The notes: generated from the sequence alone by a model not told the origin. DNA of 64,000 nucleotides from HGM13006 sp900757695 (GCA_959607825.1 CAUHNW010000001.1:124001-188000), one strand, 5' to 3'. Shown: positions 17,515-26,358, counted from the first letter of the stretch. Translations and numbers: made by a program.

Positions 17515-18150
17515 ATGTACTACGACAGCTTTTCGTCCCCGGAATCCGGCCTCCCCCACACGCTTTTTGCGCCGTTCTTTGCGGCAGGGCATCCCGTTTC
17601 CTATGCAAAAGGGCAGATCATCTATTTACAGGGTCAGGAACCCACTCACCTGTACTGTCTGCGCTCCGGGGCGGTTCGAACGCTTATTACCTCCGACGCA
17701 GGGGAAGAACGTCTGCTCACCACCTACGGCCCCGGCAGTATCTTTGGCGAGGCGTCCTTCTTCGACGGAATGCCCCGGGTCTCCACGGCGGAAGCTGCCG
17801 CCGACTGCACCATCGTCCGTCTGAGCCACGATACCGTGGATCACCTGTTTTCTCAGCACCCGGAGCTGGCCTCCGCCATGATCACCTATCTGGCCCGCAC
17901 CGTGCGCCTGCTCAGCGGCCATGTGGACACCATGAGCTTTCAGGCAGCAGACAAACGCCTTGCCAATCTGCTGCTGAACCACCCGGACACGCCGGAGCTC
18001 CATGTGACCCATGAGGATCTGGCCGCCGCACTGGGTGTCAGCCGGGTCACAGTCAGCCGTCTGCTTGGTTCCTTTGCCAGGCGCGGTCTGATCCGAACCG
18101 GCTACGGCGTTATCCGCATTCTGGATCCTTCGGGTCTGGAAGCCATTTAA
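17515..18150 (+). CDS. Crp/Fnr family transcriptional regulator
   Basis: A 211-residue protein with an N-terminal cyclic-nucleotide-binding-type beta barrel (GQIIYLQGQEPTHLYCLRSG, then GPGSIFGEASFFDGMPR), a long dimer helix and a C-terminal winged helix (THEDLAAALGVSRVTVSRLL). I use the ATG at 17515 with AAGGCGG six bases upstream; the frame extends to a TTG six codons earlier. The barrel has no clear cAMP-binding arginine motif and no cysteine set for an Fnr Fe-S cluster, so the signal is unknown. Divergent position suggests leuCDB as a target. Confidence 0.88.
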   Translation: MYYDSFSSPESGLPHTLFAPFFAAGHPVSYAKGQIIYLQGQEPTHLYCLRSGAVRTLITSDAGEERLLTTYGPGSIFGEASFFDGMPRVSTAEAAADCTIVRLSHDTVDHLFSQHPELASAMITYLARTVRLLSGHVDTMSFQAADKRLANLLLNHPDTPELHVTHEDLAAALGVSRVTVSRLLGSFARRGLIRTGYGVIRILDPSGLEAI

Positions 18151-18408
18151 TCCTCTTCAAACTTTGTTTTCCCTTCGTTCATGGGCAGTTCATAATCCGG
18201 CTGTATGATAAAGCCATAAAAACCGGAAGGCGATATGCTGATCGCCGGGGAAATATTCCCGGATACGCTGACAGCCCGCCGCCGGAGGAAAGGCTGGTGG
18301 ATCATCAAGATCTCAATTCAATGACAATCTGACAATTCTCCTTTTATATATACTCTCTTTCTTTCTTACATTTGATATTGCGTCTGGCGGGGCTGCACAC
18401 CCGCCAGC

Positions 18409-18442
18409 AAGCCCGCCGTGGAATCAAATCCACGGCGGGCTT
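18409..18442. terminator. Left terminator-like hairpin of repeat copy A
   Basis: A perfect 14-bp stem (AAGCCCGCCGTGGA/TCCACGGCGGGCTT) with loop ATCAAA. Nearly the same hairpin recurs at 18637-18686 with the loop in reverse complement (TTTGAT). It has no T run on the plus side because the repeat begins immediately. Confidence 0.7.
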
Positions 18443-18644
18443 GAGACTGTCGAAAAACCTATTGGGTTTTTCGACAAGGTCTCCTGCCGGACACTGCGCG
18501 CGCCCTTAGTCCGCTTAAGGCGGACTAAGAACACACTTGTGTCCTATAGTGTATTTTGTGTCGTGTACACGCCCCTCCACAAAATGAATTGAATTTTATT
18601 TGCTGCTAAGGCAGCAAACTCTGCGAGGCTTTTCTTGCAAGCTG
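18443..18644. repeat. Dispersed structured repeat, copy A
   Basis: A 202-bp element that recurs, inverted, at 56482-56710 with fewer than ten substitutions over the shared part. It begins GAGACTGTCGAAAAACC and ends CAAGCTG; the end sequences form an imperfect inverted pair built on TGTCGAAAAA, which the right end of this copy has partly lost. It contains several hairpins: TGTCGAAAAACC/GGTTTTTCGACA, TTAGTCCGC/GCGGACTAA, TTTGCTGC/GCAGCAAA and the palindrome CGTGTACACG. It has no ORF of useful size and resembles a MITE-like or structured-RNA element; I do not recognise a named family. Confidence 0.8.
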
Positions 18645-18686
18645 AAACCCGCCGTGGATTTGATTCCACGGCGGGCTTCAGCTTGC
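18637..18686. terminator. Right terminator hairpin of copy A, after ansA
   Basis: A 22-bp stem with one mismatch and loop TTTGAT, extended relative to the left copy because the repeat's CAAGCTG end pairs with CAGCTTG beyond the hairpin. TTATTTTTGTTTATT follows on the plus strand. It ends 10 bases before the ansA stop codon. Confidence 0.75.
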
Positions 18687-18696
18687 TTATTTTTGT

Positions 18697-19689
18697 TTAT
18701 TCCGTAATCTCCCCGGCCAGATTTCTCAGGAACAGCTCCCGCACCCGTTCCGGTTCGGTCTCCTGCCCCAAGGCCCACATGAGCTTGGTCACAGCGGCTT
18801 CTGTGGTCATATCGCCCGCCGGGATCACACCGGCCTCCAGCAGCTTCCGCCCCACCTCGTAGATGGTGAAGTTGCTGGGCTCGTACAGACACTGGCTGCA
18901 CGCCACCACCACAATGCCTCTTGCCTCCAGCATGCGGAGCTTTTCCAGCAGATCTCTCCGGTGGAAATGCATGCCCCCTGCGCCAAAGGTCTCCAGTACC
19001 ACACCTCGGTAGCCGATCTCCGCCAGATGGTCGAAGAGTCTGGGATTGGTATTGGGGATCAGCTTCAGCAGAAACACATCGGTAGAAAGCTCGTCCCGAA
19101 GCTCCGGCTTCTCCTGCTGATCCACCGGCTCGCCGCCATAGACCCGAAGCCCATCGGCAAAGATCTCCCCCAGATATCTGGCATTGACACTCTCAAAGGC
19201 GTCAAAACCCATGGTCCTGACCTTTACCGCCCGGCAGCCCCGAATAATATGCCGATTAAAGGCCACAGATACCCCCGAGATCTCCGCCTCCACTGCCGCA
19301 AGGGCGCAGAACAGATTGTTTCGGGCGTCTGTGAGCATATTGTCCATGGGAATCTGGGAACCGGTAAATACCACCGGCTTTTGGAGTCCCCGGAGCATAA
19401 AGCTCAGCATGGAGGCAGAATAGGCCATGGTATCGGTGCCATGGGTGATGATAAACCCGTCATAGCCGCTCAGATTCTCATAGACACTGCGGGCCATAAT
19501 CTTCCATTCCTCCGCCTGAATGTTGGAGGAATCCAGATTCATGATCTGCTGGACCTCCACCTGAAATCTTCCCCGGAGGTCTCCAAGGCAGGAAAGAAGC
19601 TCCTGCCCGGACATCTCCGGCTCCAATCCATCGGAGCCGGGCCGGGAGGCAATGGTGCCGCCGGTGCTCAGAAGTAAAATGTGTTTCAT
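18697..19689 (-). CDS. ansA: L-asparaginase, type I-like
   Basis: Hydrolyses asparagine to aspartate and ammonia. Both catalytic motifs are visible: LSTGGTIAS at about 7-15 with the nucleophilic threonine, and THGTDTMAYSA at about 83-93. The 330-residue length and lack of a signal peptide point to the cytoplasmic form. It follows ftsK by 27 bases on the same strand and probably shares its transcript. The downstream terminator has been rearranged by the adjoining repeat. Confidence 0.93.
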   Translation of the reverse strand: MKHILLLSTGGTIASRPGSDGLEPEMSGQELLSCLGDLRGRFQVEVQQIMNLDSSNIQAEEWKIMARSVYENLSGYDGFIITHGTDTMAYSASMLSFMLRGLQKPVVFTGSQIPMDNMLTDARNNLFCALAAVEAEISGVSVAFNRHIIRGCRAVKVRTMGFDAFESVNARYLGEIFADGLRVYGGEPVDQQEKPELRDELSTDVFLLKLIPNTNPRLFDHLAEIGYRGVVLETFGAGGMHFHRRDLLEKLRMLEARGIVVVACSQCLYEPSNFTIYEVGRKLLEAGVIPAGDMTTEAAVTKLMWALGQETEPERVRELFLRNLAGEITE

Positions 19690-19716
19690 ATACGCTGTCC
19701 TCTCATCACAGGAAAA

Positions 19717-22527
19717 TCAGTCTTCATCAAAGGGCACATCGTCATCCTCTGCCGGCGACCCGGTCTCTGCCTCCGGCTCGGGGGCCTTTGCTTTGGGATT
19801 CAGCCCCACCATGGTGTCCCACTGTTCTCTGGTAATGAGCACCTGCCGGGCCTTAGAGCCCTCGAAGGGGCCAACAATGCCCTTTTCCTCCAATTCGTCC
19901 ACGATCCGGGCCGCATGGGCATAGCCCAGCTTCAGCCGCCGCTGGAGCATGGAGGTAGATGCCTGCCCCGTATCCAGAACCACCTCTACCGCATCGGGCA
20001 GCAGCGGATCGCCATCGAGCTTCAGCGCCGTCTGATCCGGATCAGCCTTGCTGCCGGAGCCGCCGTCGGCCACGTTCTGGTCGATCTCCCGCAGGATCTC
20101 GTCGGAATAGTCCGCCTCTGCGGAGTTCTTCACAAACTCCGCCACCTCTTCGGCCTCTTCATCGGTAATAAAGCAGCCCTGTACCCGGATGGGCTTTCCG
20201 GCCCCCAGCGGCGCATAGAGCATATCGCCCTTGCCCACCAGCTTTTCCGCACCGCTCTCATCGAGAATAATCCGGCTGTCGATGGCCGAGGACACTGCGA
20301 AGGCGATTCGAGACGGAATATTCGCCTTCATGATGCCGGTAATAACATCAGTGGAAGGACGCTGGGTGGCAATGACCAGATGCATTCCCGCAGCACGGGC
20401 CTTCTGAGCGATTCGGACAATGGAGTTTTCCACTTCCTTGGCCGCCACCAGCATCAGATCCGCCAGCTCGTCAATGATGACCACGATCCGGGGCATGGGT
20501 GTCATGCTCTCATCCCGCCGTGCCAGCGCATTATAGCCTTTTACGTCTCGAACCTTATAGTCTGCCAGCAGCTGATACCGCCGCTCCATCTCCGTCACTG
20601 CCCATTGCAGGGCACCGGCGGCCTTTTTCGCATCGGTGACCACCGGGATCAGCAAATGGGGAATCCCATTGTAGATACTCAGCTCCACCATCTTCGGATC
20701 GATCATAATCAGGCGCACCTCGTCAGGGGTGGCCCGATAGAGCAGCGACACGATAATGCTGTTCATACAGACCGACTTACCGGAGCCGGTGGTGCCGGCA
20801 ATCAGCAGATGGGGCATCTTGGCAATATCGCCGACAATGTAGTTGCCGCCAATATCCTTACCGGCCGCAAAGGCCAGCGGCGAGGAATTTTTGCGAAATG
20901 CCTCAGAACTCAGCACCTCCCGAATGGGGACGCTGGTGGTGATGCCGTTGGGCACCTCAATGCCGATGATGGAGCTCTTTCCCTCTACCGCCGCCACACG
21001 GACGCTGCTGACGCCCAGCGCCAGCGCAATGTCCTCGTGCAGAGAGGTGATCTTACTCATTTTAATGCCCGGGCGAAGCTCCATCTCATACCGGGTCACG
21101 GTTGGGCCTCGGACAACATTTTCCACCTTGATGTCCACATTGAAGCTCCGCAGGGTCTCCTCCAGCCGCACCACATTGGTGCGCATCTCCTCGGTGTTGT
21201 CCTCCTTGGAGCCCATTGCCTCAGAGAGCATGGTCATCGGCGGGTACTGATAGGGCGGCGTTGCATCTACCTCGGCCTCGGCATCCGTCCGGGCCTCGAT
21301 CTCCTTTGCCACCTGCTCCGCCGCCTGTGCAGCCTCATTCTTTGTGACCTTGCCGTCCTTCTGGGCCGCTTCTGCCCCAGCGGCAATTTCGGAATCCGTC
21401 AGCATTTCCGCCGGGGAATGGTCTGCCTCTTCTCTGGGCAGATTCAGCCAGCTGTTCTCATTCTGCTGCACATCGAAGGCCGCCGTCTCCGGCTGTCTGT
21501 CCTGCTGGGGCTCCCGCACCAGCTGCTGCACCTGCGCCGTATAGTCTTCCGCAGGCAGCACATCGGCCTCCTGCTCCTCAGGAAGCTCCGGTTCCTGTCC
21601 CCGCTTCTTTTTCTTCTCGCCGCCGGGTCTGCGGAAGCTTTCAAAGAACGATCCGCTTTCCTCCCCGTTCTCTTTTCTGATGCCGCTTTCCTCCTCCGGC
21701 GTATTCCACGGCTCCCGGCCTCCCATTTTCAGCGGAGAGCCAACACCCCGTCGGCGCTCCCGGGGCACAGATACGCTTTCCCGTTCCTGTCTGACAGGCC
21801 GTCCGGCAGGGGTCGCCAGGATCCGCAGATCCTCCATGGTCATCTCCTGGGTCAGCACTACAGGCTCCGGCTGAGGCTGGGGCAGATTTTCCTCCAGCTT
21901 CTTTCTGCGCTTTTCGGCCCGCCGATGGATCAGCATCGCCCCATCGATGCGGAAGGCCAAAAAGACCGCTGCCAGCAGCAGCACCAGAAGGACCGGAAAC
22001 GCTCCGGCCTTGCTGATGGTGTGGATCAGCCCGTAGGCAATCAGTCCGGGAATCACCCCTCCGGAGGTTCCGGCCATGCCGGTCCGCCACAGGGATGGGA
22101 TCAACTCTTTTCCGGCGCCAAGCCCTGCATAGGACAGCAGCACATGGAGCATCCCGCTGAAGAAGACAATCCCGCAAAACAGTCCCGCTGTTCTGAGCCG
22201 GTAGGGCTCATGATTCCGAAACACCAGCAGCCATGCCACCATACACAGCGCAAAGGGCAGCAGATAATAGCCGTAGCCAAAAATCCCCCGCATCAGCTTT
22301 TTCAGGGCATCCAGCGCTACCGCATGGATCCCCAGCATACTCAAAAGCAAAAACAGCGCCAGAAATACCAGAATCACACCTGCGATCATCCGGTTCCGCA
22401 GCTGGGTCTGGGCCCGCCGCTCCTGCATTTTCTGCACCGCGTCCATTCGCCGGCCTGTGGTCTTCTGCCCCTTGGCAGCTTTTTTCTCCCCCTTGGCCGG
22501 CTGTTTTGCGGTTGTTTTTTTCGCCAT
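19717..22527 (-). CDS. ftsK: DNA translocase FtsK/SpoIIIE
   Basis: A 936-residue chromosome pump used at division and sporulation septa. Four to five N-terminal membrane helices are followed by a long charged, low-complexity linker (about residues 200-420), an alpha/beta domain, the motor with Walker A GTTGSGKSVCMN near 578-590 and Walker B IVVIIDELADLM, and a C-terminal winged-helix gamma domain (LQRRLKLGYAHAARIVDELE) that reads KOPS/SRS sites. Whether it acts as FtsK, SpoIIIE or both cannot be told here. The acidic tail ends DDVPFDED. Confidence 0.95.
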   Translation of the reverse strand: MAKKTTAKQPAKGEKKAAKGQKTTGRRMDAVQKMQERRAQTQLRNRMIAGVILVFLALFLLLSMLGIHAVALDALKKLMRGIFGYGYYLLPFALCMVAWLLVFRNHEPYRLRTAGLFCGIVFFSGMLHVLLSYAGLGAGKELIPSLWRTGMAGTSGGVIPGLIAYGLIHTISKAGAFPVLLVLLLAAVFLAFRIDGAMLIHRRAEKRRKKLEENLPQPQPEPVVLTQEMTMEDLRILATPAGRPVRQERESVSVPRERRRGVGSPLKMGGREPWNTPEEESGIRKENGEESGSFFESFRRPGGEKKKKRGQEPELPEEQEADVLPAEDYTAQVQQLVREPQQDRQPETAAFDVQQNENSWLNLPREEADHSPAEMLTDSEIAAGAEAAQKDGKVTKNEAAQAAEQVAKEIEARTDAEAEVDATPPYQYPPMTMLSEAMGSKEDNTEEMRTNVVRLEETLRSFNVDIKVENVVRGPTVTRYEMELRPGIKMSKITSLHEDIALALGVSSVRVAAVEGKSSIIGIEVPNGITTSVPIREVLSSEAFRKNSSPLAFAAGKDIGGNYIVGDIAKMPHLLIAGTTGSGKSVCMNSIIVSLLYRATPDEVRLIMIDPKMVELSIYNGIPHLLIPVVTDAKKAAGALQWAVTEMERRYQLLADYKVRDVKGYNALARRDESMTPMPRIVVIIDELADLMLVAAKEVENSIVRIAQKARAAGMHLVIATQRPSTDVITGIMKANIPSRIAFAVSSAIDSRIILDESGAEKLVGKGDMLYAPLGAGKPIRVQGCFITDEEAEEVAEFVKNSAEADYSDEILREIDQNVADGGSGSKADPDQTALKLDGDPLLPDAVEVVLDTGQASTSMLQRRLKLGYAHAARIVDELEEKGIVGPFEGSKARQVLITREQWDTMVGLNPKAKAPEPEAETGSPAEDDDVPFDED

Positions 22528-22562
22528 TGGATTCCTACGCTCCTCTCATCTCAGGAATAGAA

Positions 22563-22578
22563 CAGGGCCGAAGCCCTG
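22563..22578 (-). terminator. Weak hairpin between uppP and ftsK
   Basis: A 6-bp stem CAGGGC/GCCCTG with a CGAA loop, followed on the minus strand by TTCTATTCC. It may be a weak terminator or a processing site. Confidence 0.35.
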
Positions 22579-22591
22579 AATGAATGCATTT

Positions 22592-23419
22592 TTACGCCAC
22601 CAGACTCAGCAGGATCGATACGATCCCGGCACCCCAGCAGTAGTAGGCAAAGCCGCCAATGCTGCCCCGGGAGGTGATCCACCGGAGCAGGCGGATGGCA
22701 AAATAGCCCGATACCGCCGCCGCAGCCATTCCGGCCAGATACATGGGAAGCAGCCCCACATCAAAGCCCAGCCGAACAGCCTCCACCAACGAGATCAGCG
22801 CTGCGCCAATGACCGCCGGAACGCTCAAAAGAAAGGAAAACTTCACCGCAAAGCGCTTTGGAAATCCCCGCAGCAGCCCAGCGGAAATGGTGAGGCCAGA
22901 CCGGGACAGTCCCGGCAGCACCGCCAGAGCCTGCGCCAGTCCCACAAGGATCACATCCAGCAGGCTGATGTCCTTTTCCGATTTTTCCCGTCTGGAAAAC
23001 CGACCGGCTGCATACAATACCCCGCCGGTGATCATCAGCATGACCCCTATAAAGGCCGAACTGCCGGAAAGCTTCTCCGCCGTTCCCTTGAGCAGCAGCC
23101 CCAGCAGCAGCGGAAGCGTGCCCACCAGCAGAAAAATCGCCAGCCGCCTTCCCTCTTTCAGGGCCGCAGAGCCCCGGGCCCGCTTGGCCCCGCCGCCTCC
23201 TATGACCGAAAGTCCTTTCCGGGCCCTTCTCAGATCCCTGCGGTACACCAGAAAAATCGGGAACAGCGTCCCCACATGGAGCATGACGTCAAAGATCAGA
23301 TCCGCACCCTCAATATGAAATATGTTTTGCAGCAGTACCAGATGGCCGGAACTGGATATGGGTAAAAACTCCGTGATCCCCTGTACCAGCCCCAGCAGCA
23401 CCGCAGTGAGATATGTCAT
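22592..23419 (-). CDS. uppP: Undecaprenyl-diphosphatase (BacA/UppP)
   Basis: Dephosphorylates undecaprenyl diphosphate to recycle the lipid carrier for cell-wall synthesis; overexpression gives bacitracin resistance in relatives. The 275-residue polytopic protein shows the two family motifs, GITEFLPISSSGHL at about 14-27 and LPGLSRSGLT in the second half. I start at the second ATG (23419), seven bases from GGAGG; the ATG at 23425 is too close. The loop near residues 85-95 (RARKGLSVIGGGGAKRARG) is longer than I expect. Same strand as ftsK, 64 bp upstream. Confidence 0.94.
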   Translation of the reverse strand: MTYLTAVLLGLVQGITEFLPISSSGHLVLLQNIFHIEGADLIFDVMLHVGTLFPIFLVYRRDLRRARKGLSVIGGGGAKRARGSAALKEGRRLAIFLLVGTLPLLLGLLLKGTAEKLSGSSAFIGVMLMITGGVLYAAGRFSRREKSEKDISLLDVILVGLAQALAVLPGLSRSGLTISAGLLRGFPKRFAVKFSFLLSVPAVIGAALISLVEAVRLGFDVGLLPMYLAGMAAAAVSGYFAIRLLRWITSRGSIGGFAYYCWGAGIVSILLSLVA

Positions 23420-23604
23420 GATCATTCCTCCGTGATACCGGATTACATCCTGCCTGTATGGCTGAGATTTTCCTTCCATCTCAGCTTTTTCACAGGCCGT
23501 ACAGAGTATTATAGCATATTCCCGCAAGGATTTCCACACATTCTTGCCCTCCCGCATCCGGCGGCTGTCCGGAAAATATTTCTGTTATTTTTGCGCTTCC
23601 CATC

Positions 23605-23633
23605 TTGCAGAATTCAAAATATTCCGATACAAT
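23605..23633 (+). promoter_or_regulatory. Promoter of the enoate-reductase-like gene
   Basis: TTGCAG (23605-23610) and TACAAT (23628-23633) with a 17-base spacer, 77 bases before the ATG. Confidence 0.6.
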
Positions 23634-23709
23634 ACAGCTGTAAGTATACAAATTTCCCGGCCGCTTTGTATTTCCATATACCTGCGGCCAACACCAAGGA
23701 GGAACCATT

Positions 23710-25695
23710 ATGCAAAACCCCTATCCTCATCTGTTGGAGCCCATCCGGATCGGCAAGTTTATTTTGAAGAACCGGATGCAGTCCTCCAACTCTCTGCCCC
23801 ACTTCTCTCAGGGCCCCGAGGAATATCCCGCCGAAGCCACCATGGCACACTTCATCGGCCGTGCCCGCACCGGCGCCGCCTTTATCACCCTGGGCGGCAT
23901 GGATGACAATCTGGAAAATCCCCCGCTGCCGGATACGCTGGATGTCTCTCACTTCCCGGACTTTGACATCCACAATGCAAAGTGTCAGAACTATCTGGTA
24001 GAGATGATCGAAGCCATCCACTACACCGGCTCCATCATGAGCGGATCTCTGTTTTCCGCCAATAAGAAATACCGCTATACCAACGAAAAGGGCGAGGTTG
24101 AGATCATCGACGCCTCCTCTCCTGCCAGCACCGGCGCTCTGGCTTCTATGGACCATCAGTTTGTCGGCGATGAGATCAGCGGCGAGACCCTGCGGAAAAT
24201 CGCCGTCAGCTATGGCCAGCGTGCCGCCTTCTATAAGCGGCTGGGCTTTGACGCCGTTACCATCCATATGAGCTATCGGGCGCAGCTCCCCGGTCAGCTG
24301 CTCTCCCCCCTCAGCAACCGCCGTACCGATGAATTTGGCGGCAGCTTTGAGGGCCGCTGCCGGTTCCCGCTGCTGATGCTGGAGGAGATCCGCAAGGCCG
24401 TGGGCAACGATATGCTCATTGAGATCCAGTTCTCCGCCGAAGAGCCGGAGGGCGGCTATACCATCGATGAGGGCATCGAATTCCTGAAGCTGGCCCAGAA
24501 ATATGTGGACATTGTTCAGGTTCGCTCCGCCGATGGCGACTACAACCACCCCATCCCCTTTGAGCTGAACCCCACGCCCTTCCTTGATCTAACCGCCAAG
24601 ATCAAGGCTGCCGGCCTCGACTTTGTTGTATCCAACGTAGGCGGCTATTTTGATCCTGAGATCGCAGATCGTGCCATTGCCGAAGGCAAGCTGGACATGG
24701 TGGCCATGGCCCGGGCATGGATCTCCAACCCCGACTACGGTGACAAGGTCTACGAGGGCCGCAAGGATGATATCGTCCCCTGCCTACGCTGCAACAAGTG
24801 CCATGGACGGGGCAAGAACGACATCATGACCACCGTATGTTCCGTAAACCCCAAGTTTGGCTTTGAAATGGTGGATCGCTACATCGGCAAGCCCGCAGGC
24901 CCCAGCAAGGAGATCGCCATCATCGGCGGCGGCCCCGGCGGCATGCGCACAGCCCTGTATCTGGCAGACCGTGGTCATAAGGTCACCATCTACGAGAAGG
25001 AGCATCAGCTGGGCGGCGCCATCCGTCATGCAGACTACATCCCCTTCAAGTGGACCCTCCGGGACTACAAGGACTACCTGATCCATCAGGTCTACAAAAA
25101 GGGCATCAAGGTAGTGCTGGATACCGAAGCCACCCCGGCCATGGTGGAAGACCGCTATGACGCCGTCATCGCCGCTGTGGGCGCACAGCCTGTAATCCCC
25201 GGCATTCCCGGCGCAAAGGGCAAAAATGTCACCGTTGCCACCGATGCCATTATGCACTCCGAGAAGATCGGCAAGAACGTTGTGGTCATCGGCGGCGGTG
25301 AAGTGGGCGTAGAGACCGGTATGTTCCTGGCGCAGAACGGCCACACGGTCACCGTCATCGAGATGCGGGATCAGCTGGCTGCGGATACCACCGTCATGCA
25401 CTACCGCTCCATGTTCACCGATGCATGGGAAGCCATCCCCGACTTCCACTATGTACTCTCCGCCACTGCCAAGGAGATTGCCGAAGATCATGTGACCTAT
25501 ACGGACAAGGACGGCGTGGATCACGATCTCCCCGCTGACTCCGTGATCCTCTCTGTGGGCATGCGCTCCAAGTCCGATGAGGCGCTGAGCTTCTACGGCA
25601 CAAACCCCGGCTTCTATATGGTGGGCGACTGCCGGAAGCCCGGCACCATCCAGACCACCAACCGCAGCGCTTACGTCACTTCCCAGAACATTTAA
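23710..25695 (+). CDS. FMN/Fe-S/FAD enoate-reductase-like oxidoreductase (Old Yellow Enzyme family)
   Basis: A 661-residue enzyme of the 2,4-dienoyl-CoA reductase/2-enoate reductase type. An N-terminal FMN TIM barrel (about 1-350) is followed by iron-sulfur cysteines near 358, 361, 364 and 377, and a C-terminal NAD(P)/FAD module with IAIIGGGPGG near 401-412 and VVVIGGGEVG near 525. Electrons would pass from NAD(P)H via FAD and the cluster to FMN and on to an activated C=C bond. The barrel segment that is usually H-x-AHGY-L reads IHMSYRAQLPGQLLSP here (His186-Arg190), so the substrate pocket is non-standard. It is a single-gene unit, and the substrate is unknown. Confidence 0.88.
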   Translation: MQNPYPHLLEPIRIGKFILKNRMQSSNSLPHFSQGPEEYPAEATMAHFIGRARTGAAFITLGGMDDNLENPPLPDTLDVSHFPDFDIHNAKCQNYLVEMIEAIHYTGSIMSGSLFSANKKYRYTNEKGEVEIIDASSPASTGALASMDHQFVGDEISGETLRKIAVSYGQRAAFYKRLGFDAVTIHMSYRAQLPGQLLSPLSNRRTDEFGGSFEGRCRFPLLMLEEIRKAVGNDMLIEIQFSAEEPEGGYTIDEGIEFLKLAQKYVDIVQVRSADGDYNHPIPFELNPTPFLDLTAKIKAAGLDFVVSNVGGYFDPEIADRAIAEGKLDMVAMARAWISNPDYGDKVYEGRKDDIVPCLRCNKCHGRGKNDIMTTVCSVNPKFGFEMVDRYIGKPAGPSKEIAIIGGGPGGMRTALYLADRGHKVTIYEKEHQLGGAIRHADYIPFKWTLRDYKDYLIHQVYKKGIKVVLDTEATPAMVEDRYDAVIAAVGAQPVIPGIPGAKGKNVTVATDAIMHSEKIGKNVVVIGGGEVGVETGMFLAQNGHTVTVIEMRDQLAADTTVMHYRSMFTDAWEAIPDFHYVLSATAKEIAEDHVTYTDKDGVDHDLPADSVILSVGMRSKSDEALSFYGTNPGFYMVGDCRKPGTIQTTNRSAYVTSQNI

Positions 25696-25700
25696 CAAAC

Positions 25701-25750
25701 AAAGAGCAGAAGGTTTGGAACCAGCCACTGGTTCCGCCTTCTGCTCTTTT
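25701..25750. terminator. Bidirectional terminator
   Basis: Outer stem AAAGAGCAGAAGG/CCTTCTGCTCTTT with an inner GGAACCAG/CTGGTTCC stem, followed by TTTTT on the plus strand and AT-rich sequence on the minus strand. It lies between the convergent oxidoreductase and DUF1836 genes. Confidence 0.9.
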
Positions 25751-25758
25751 TACATCCG

Positions 25759-26358
25759 TTATGCCTCTTGGGTCTCTTTTTCCGCAGCCTTTCGCTGGGC
25801 CTTGGCCCGTTTGGCCTCTTCCTTTTCCCGCTCCTTCTTGGCCTTGGGATCCTCCTGCGGATGCTTTGCCCGGATCACCGCAAGGATCTCCTCGCAGGCC
25901 GCCTTGGCCGCACAGGATTGCAGGGCAAGACGCATGGCCATTACCGCCAGCCGCTCTTCGGTGAGGTCTTCCGAAATCGCGGTATCCACCTGACCATAGG
26001 CCTCGTCGATCCCCCTCAGGAGCTTATCATAGAACGCCTTCTCCTGCTCCGGCTGGATCTCCTGATCCAAAAGCAGCTTCATATCCTTCACCGTCAGCAC
26101 ATTTTTCAAAAGGCCGATGGTGGTGAGATAGACCAGATGCTCCTTGTGGTAGCGCTTGCCGCAGGCCCGGGGCAGCAGCCCATCCTTCACATAGTTATTG
26201 ATCATCGCCGAGGTCACAGCGGGCGCCTTCCCGCCCACAGACTGCCGGGGCAAATAGGATACCACCTGATCCATATAGAGGTCAATATCCGGCAGAGCGT
26301 CCCATGCCTCCGGGCGATCCTCCGCCAAAAGGGCTTTGATTGCTTTGATTTCATCCAT
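25759..26358 (-). CDS. DUF1836 domain protein
   Basis: A 199-residue protein with the DUF1836 pattern: LPDIDLYMDQVVSYL near the N-terminus, then a MerR-like winged-helix stretch AMINNYVKDGLLPRACGKRY and helical sequence, ending in a Lys/Glu-rich coiled tail. Relatives are found widely in Firmicutes and are presumed DNA-binding regulators; no target is known to me. The ATG at 26358 has AAGGAG eight bases upstream, whereas the open frame begins nine codons earlier. Last gene of nadE-yfcE-DUF1836. Confidence 0.85.
   Translation of the reverse strand: MDEIKAIKALLAEDRPEAWDALPDIDLYMDQVVSYLPRQSVGGKAPAVTSAMINNYVKDGLLPRACGKRYHKEHLVYLTTIGLLKNVLTVKDMKLLLDQEIQPEQEKAFYDKLLRGIDEAYGQVDTAISEDLTEERLAVMAMRLALQSCAAKAACEEILAVIRAKHPQEDPKAKKEREKEEAKRAKAQRKAAEKETQEA

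Larger units (their letters stand above)
18151..18696. other. Intergenic region between the Crp/Fnr gene and ansA
   Basis: A 546-bp gap between convergent genes. From 18151 to about 18383 I see nothing recognisable apart from AT-rich stretches. A small hairpin (CTGGCGGG/CCCGCCAG) lies at 18384-18407. The rest is repeat copy A between two terminator-like hairpins, listed separately. Confidence 0.7.

Noticed and set aside
18409..18686. Insertion sequence or group II intron at copy A
   Set aside because: No transposase, reverse transcriptase or domain V-like hairpin is present and the element is only about 200 bp, so I list it as a repeat of unknown type.
19681..22560. A 959-codon plus-strand open frame opposite ftsK
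   Set aside because: It mirrors the ftsK frame exactly and shows no domain; ftsK has full motor and gamma-domain motifs.
23461..23485. Plus-strand terminator-like hairpin (GCTGAGAT/ATCTCAGC then TTTTT) upstream of uppP
   Set aside because: Nothing is transcribed toward it on the plus strand, and on the minus strand it lacks a T run; probably chance or an antisense end.
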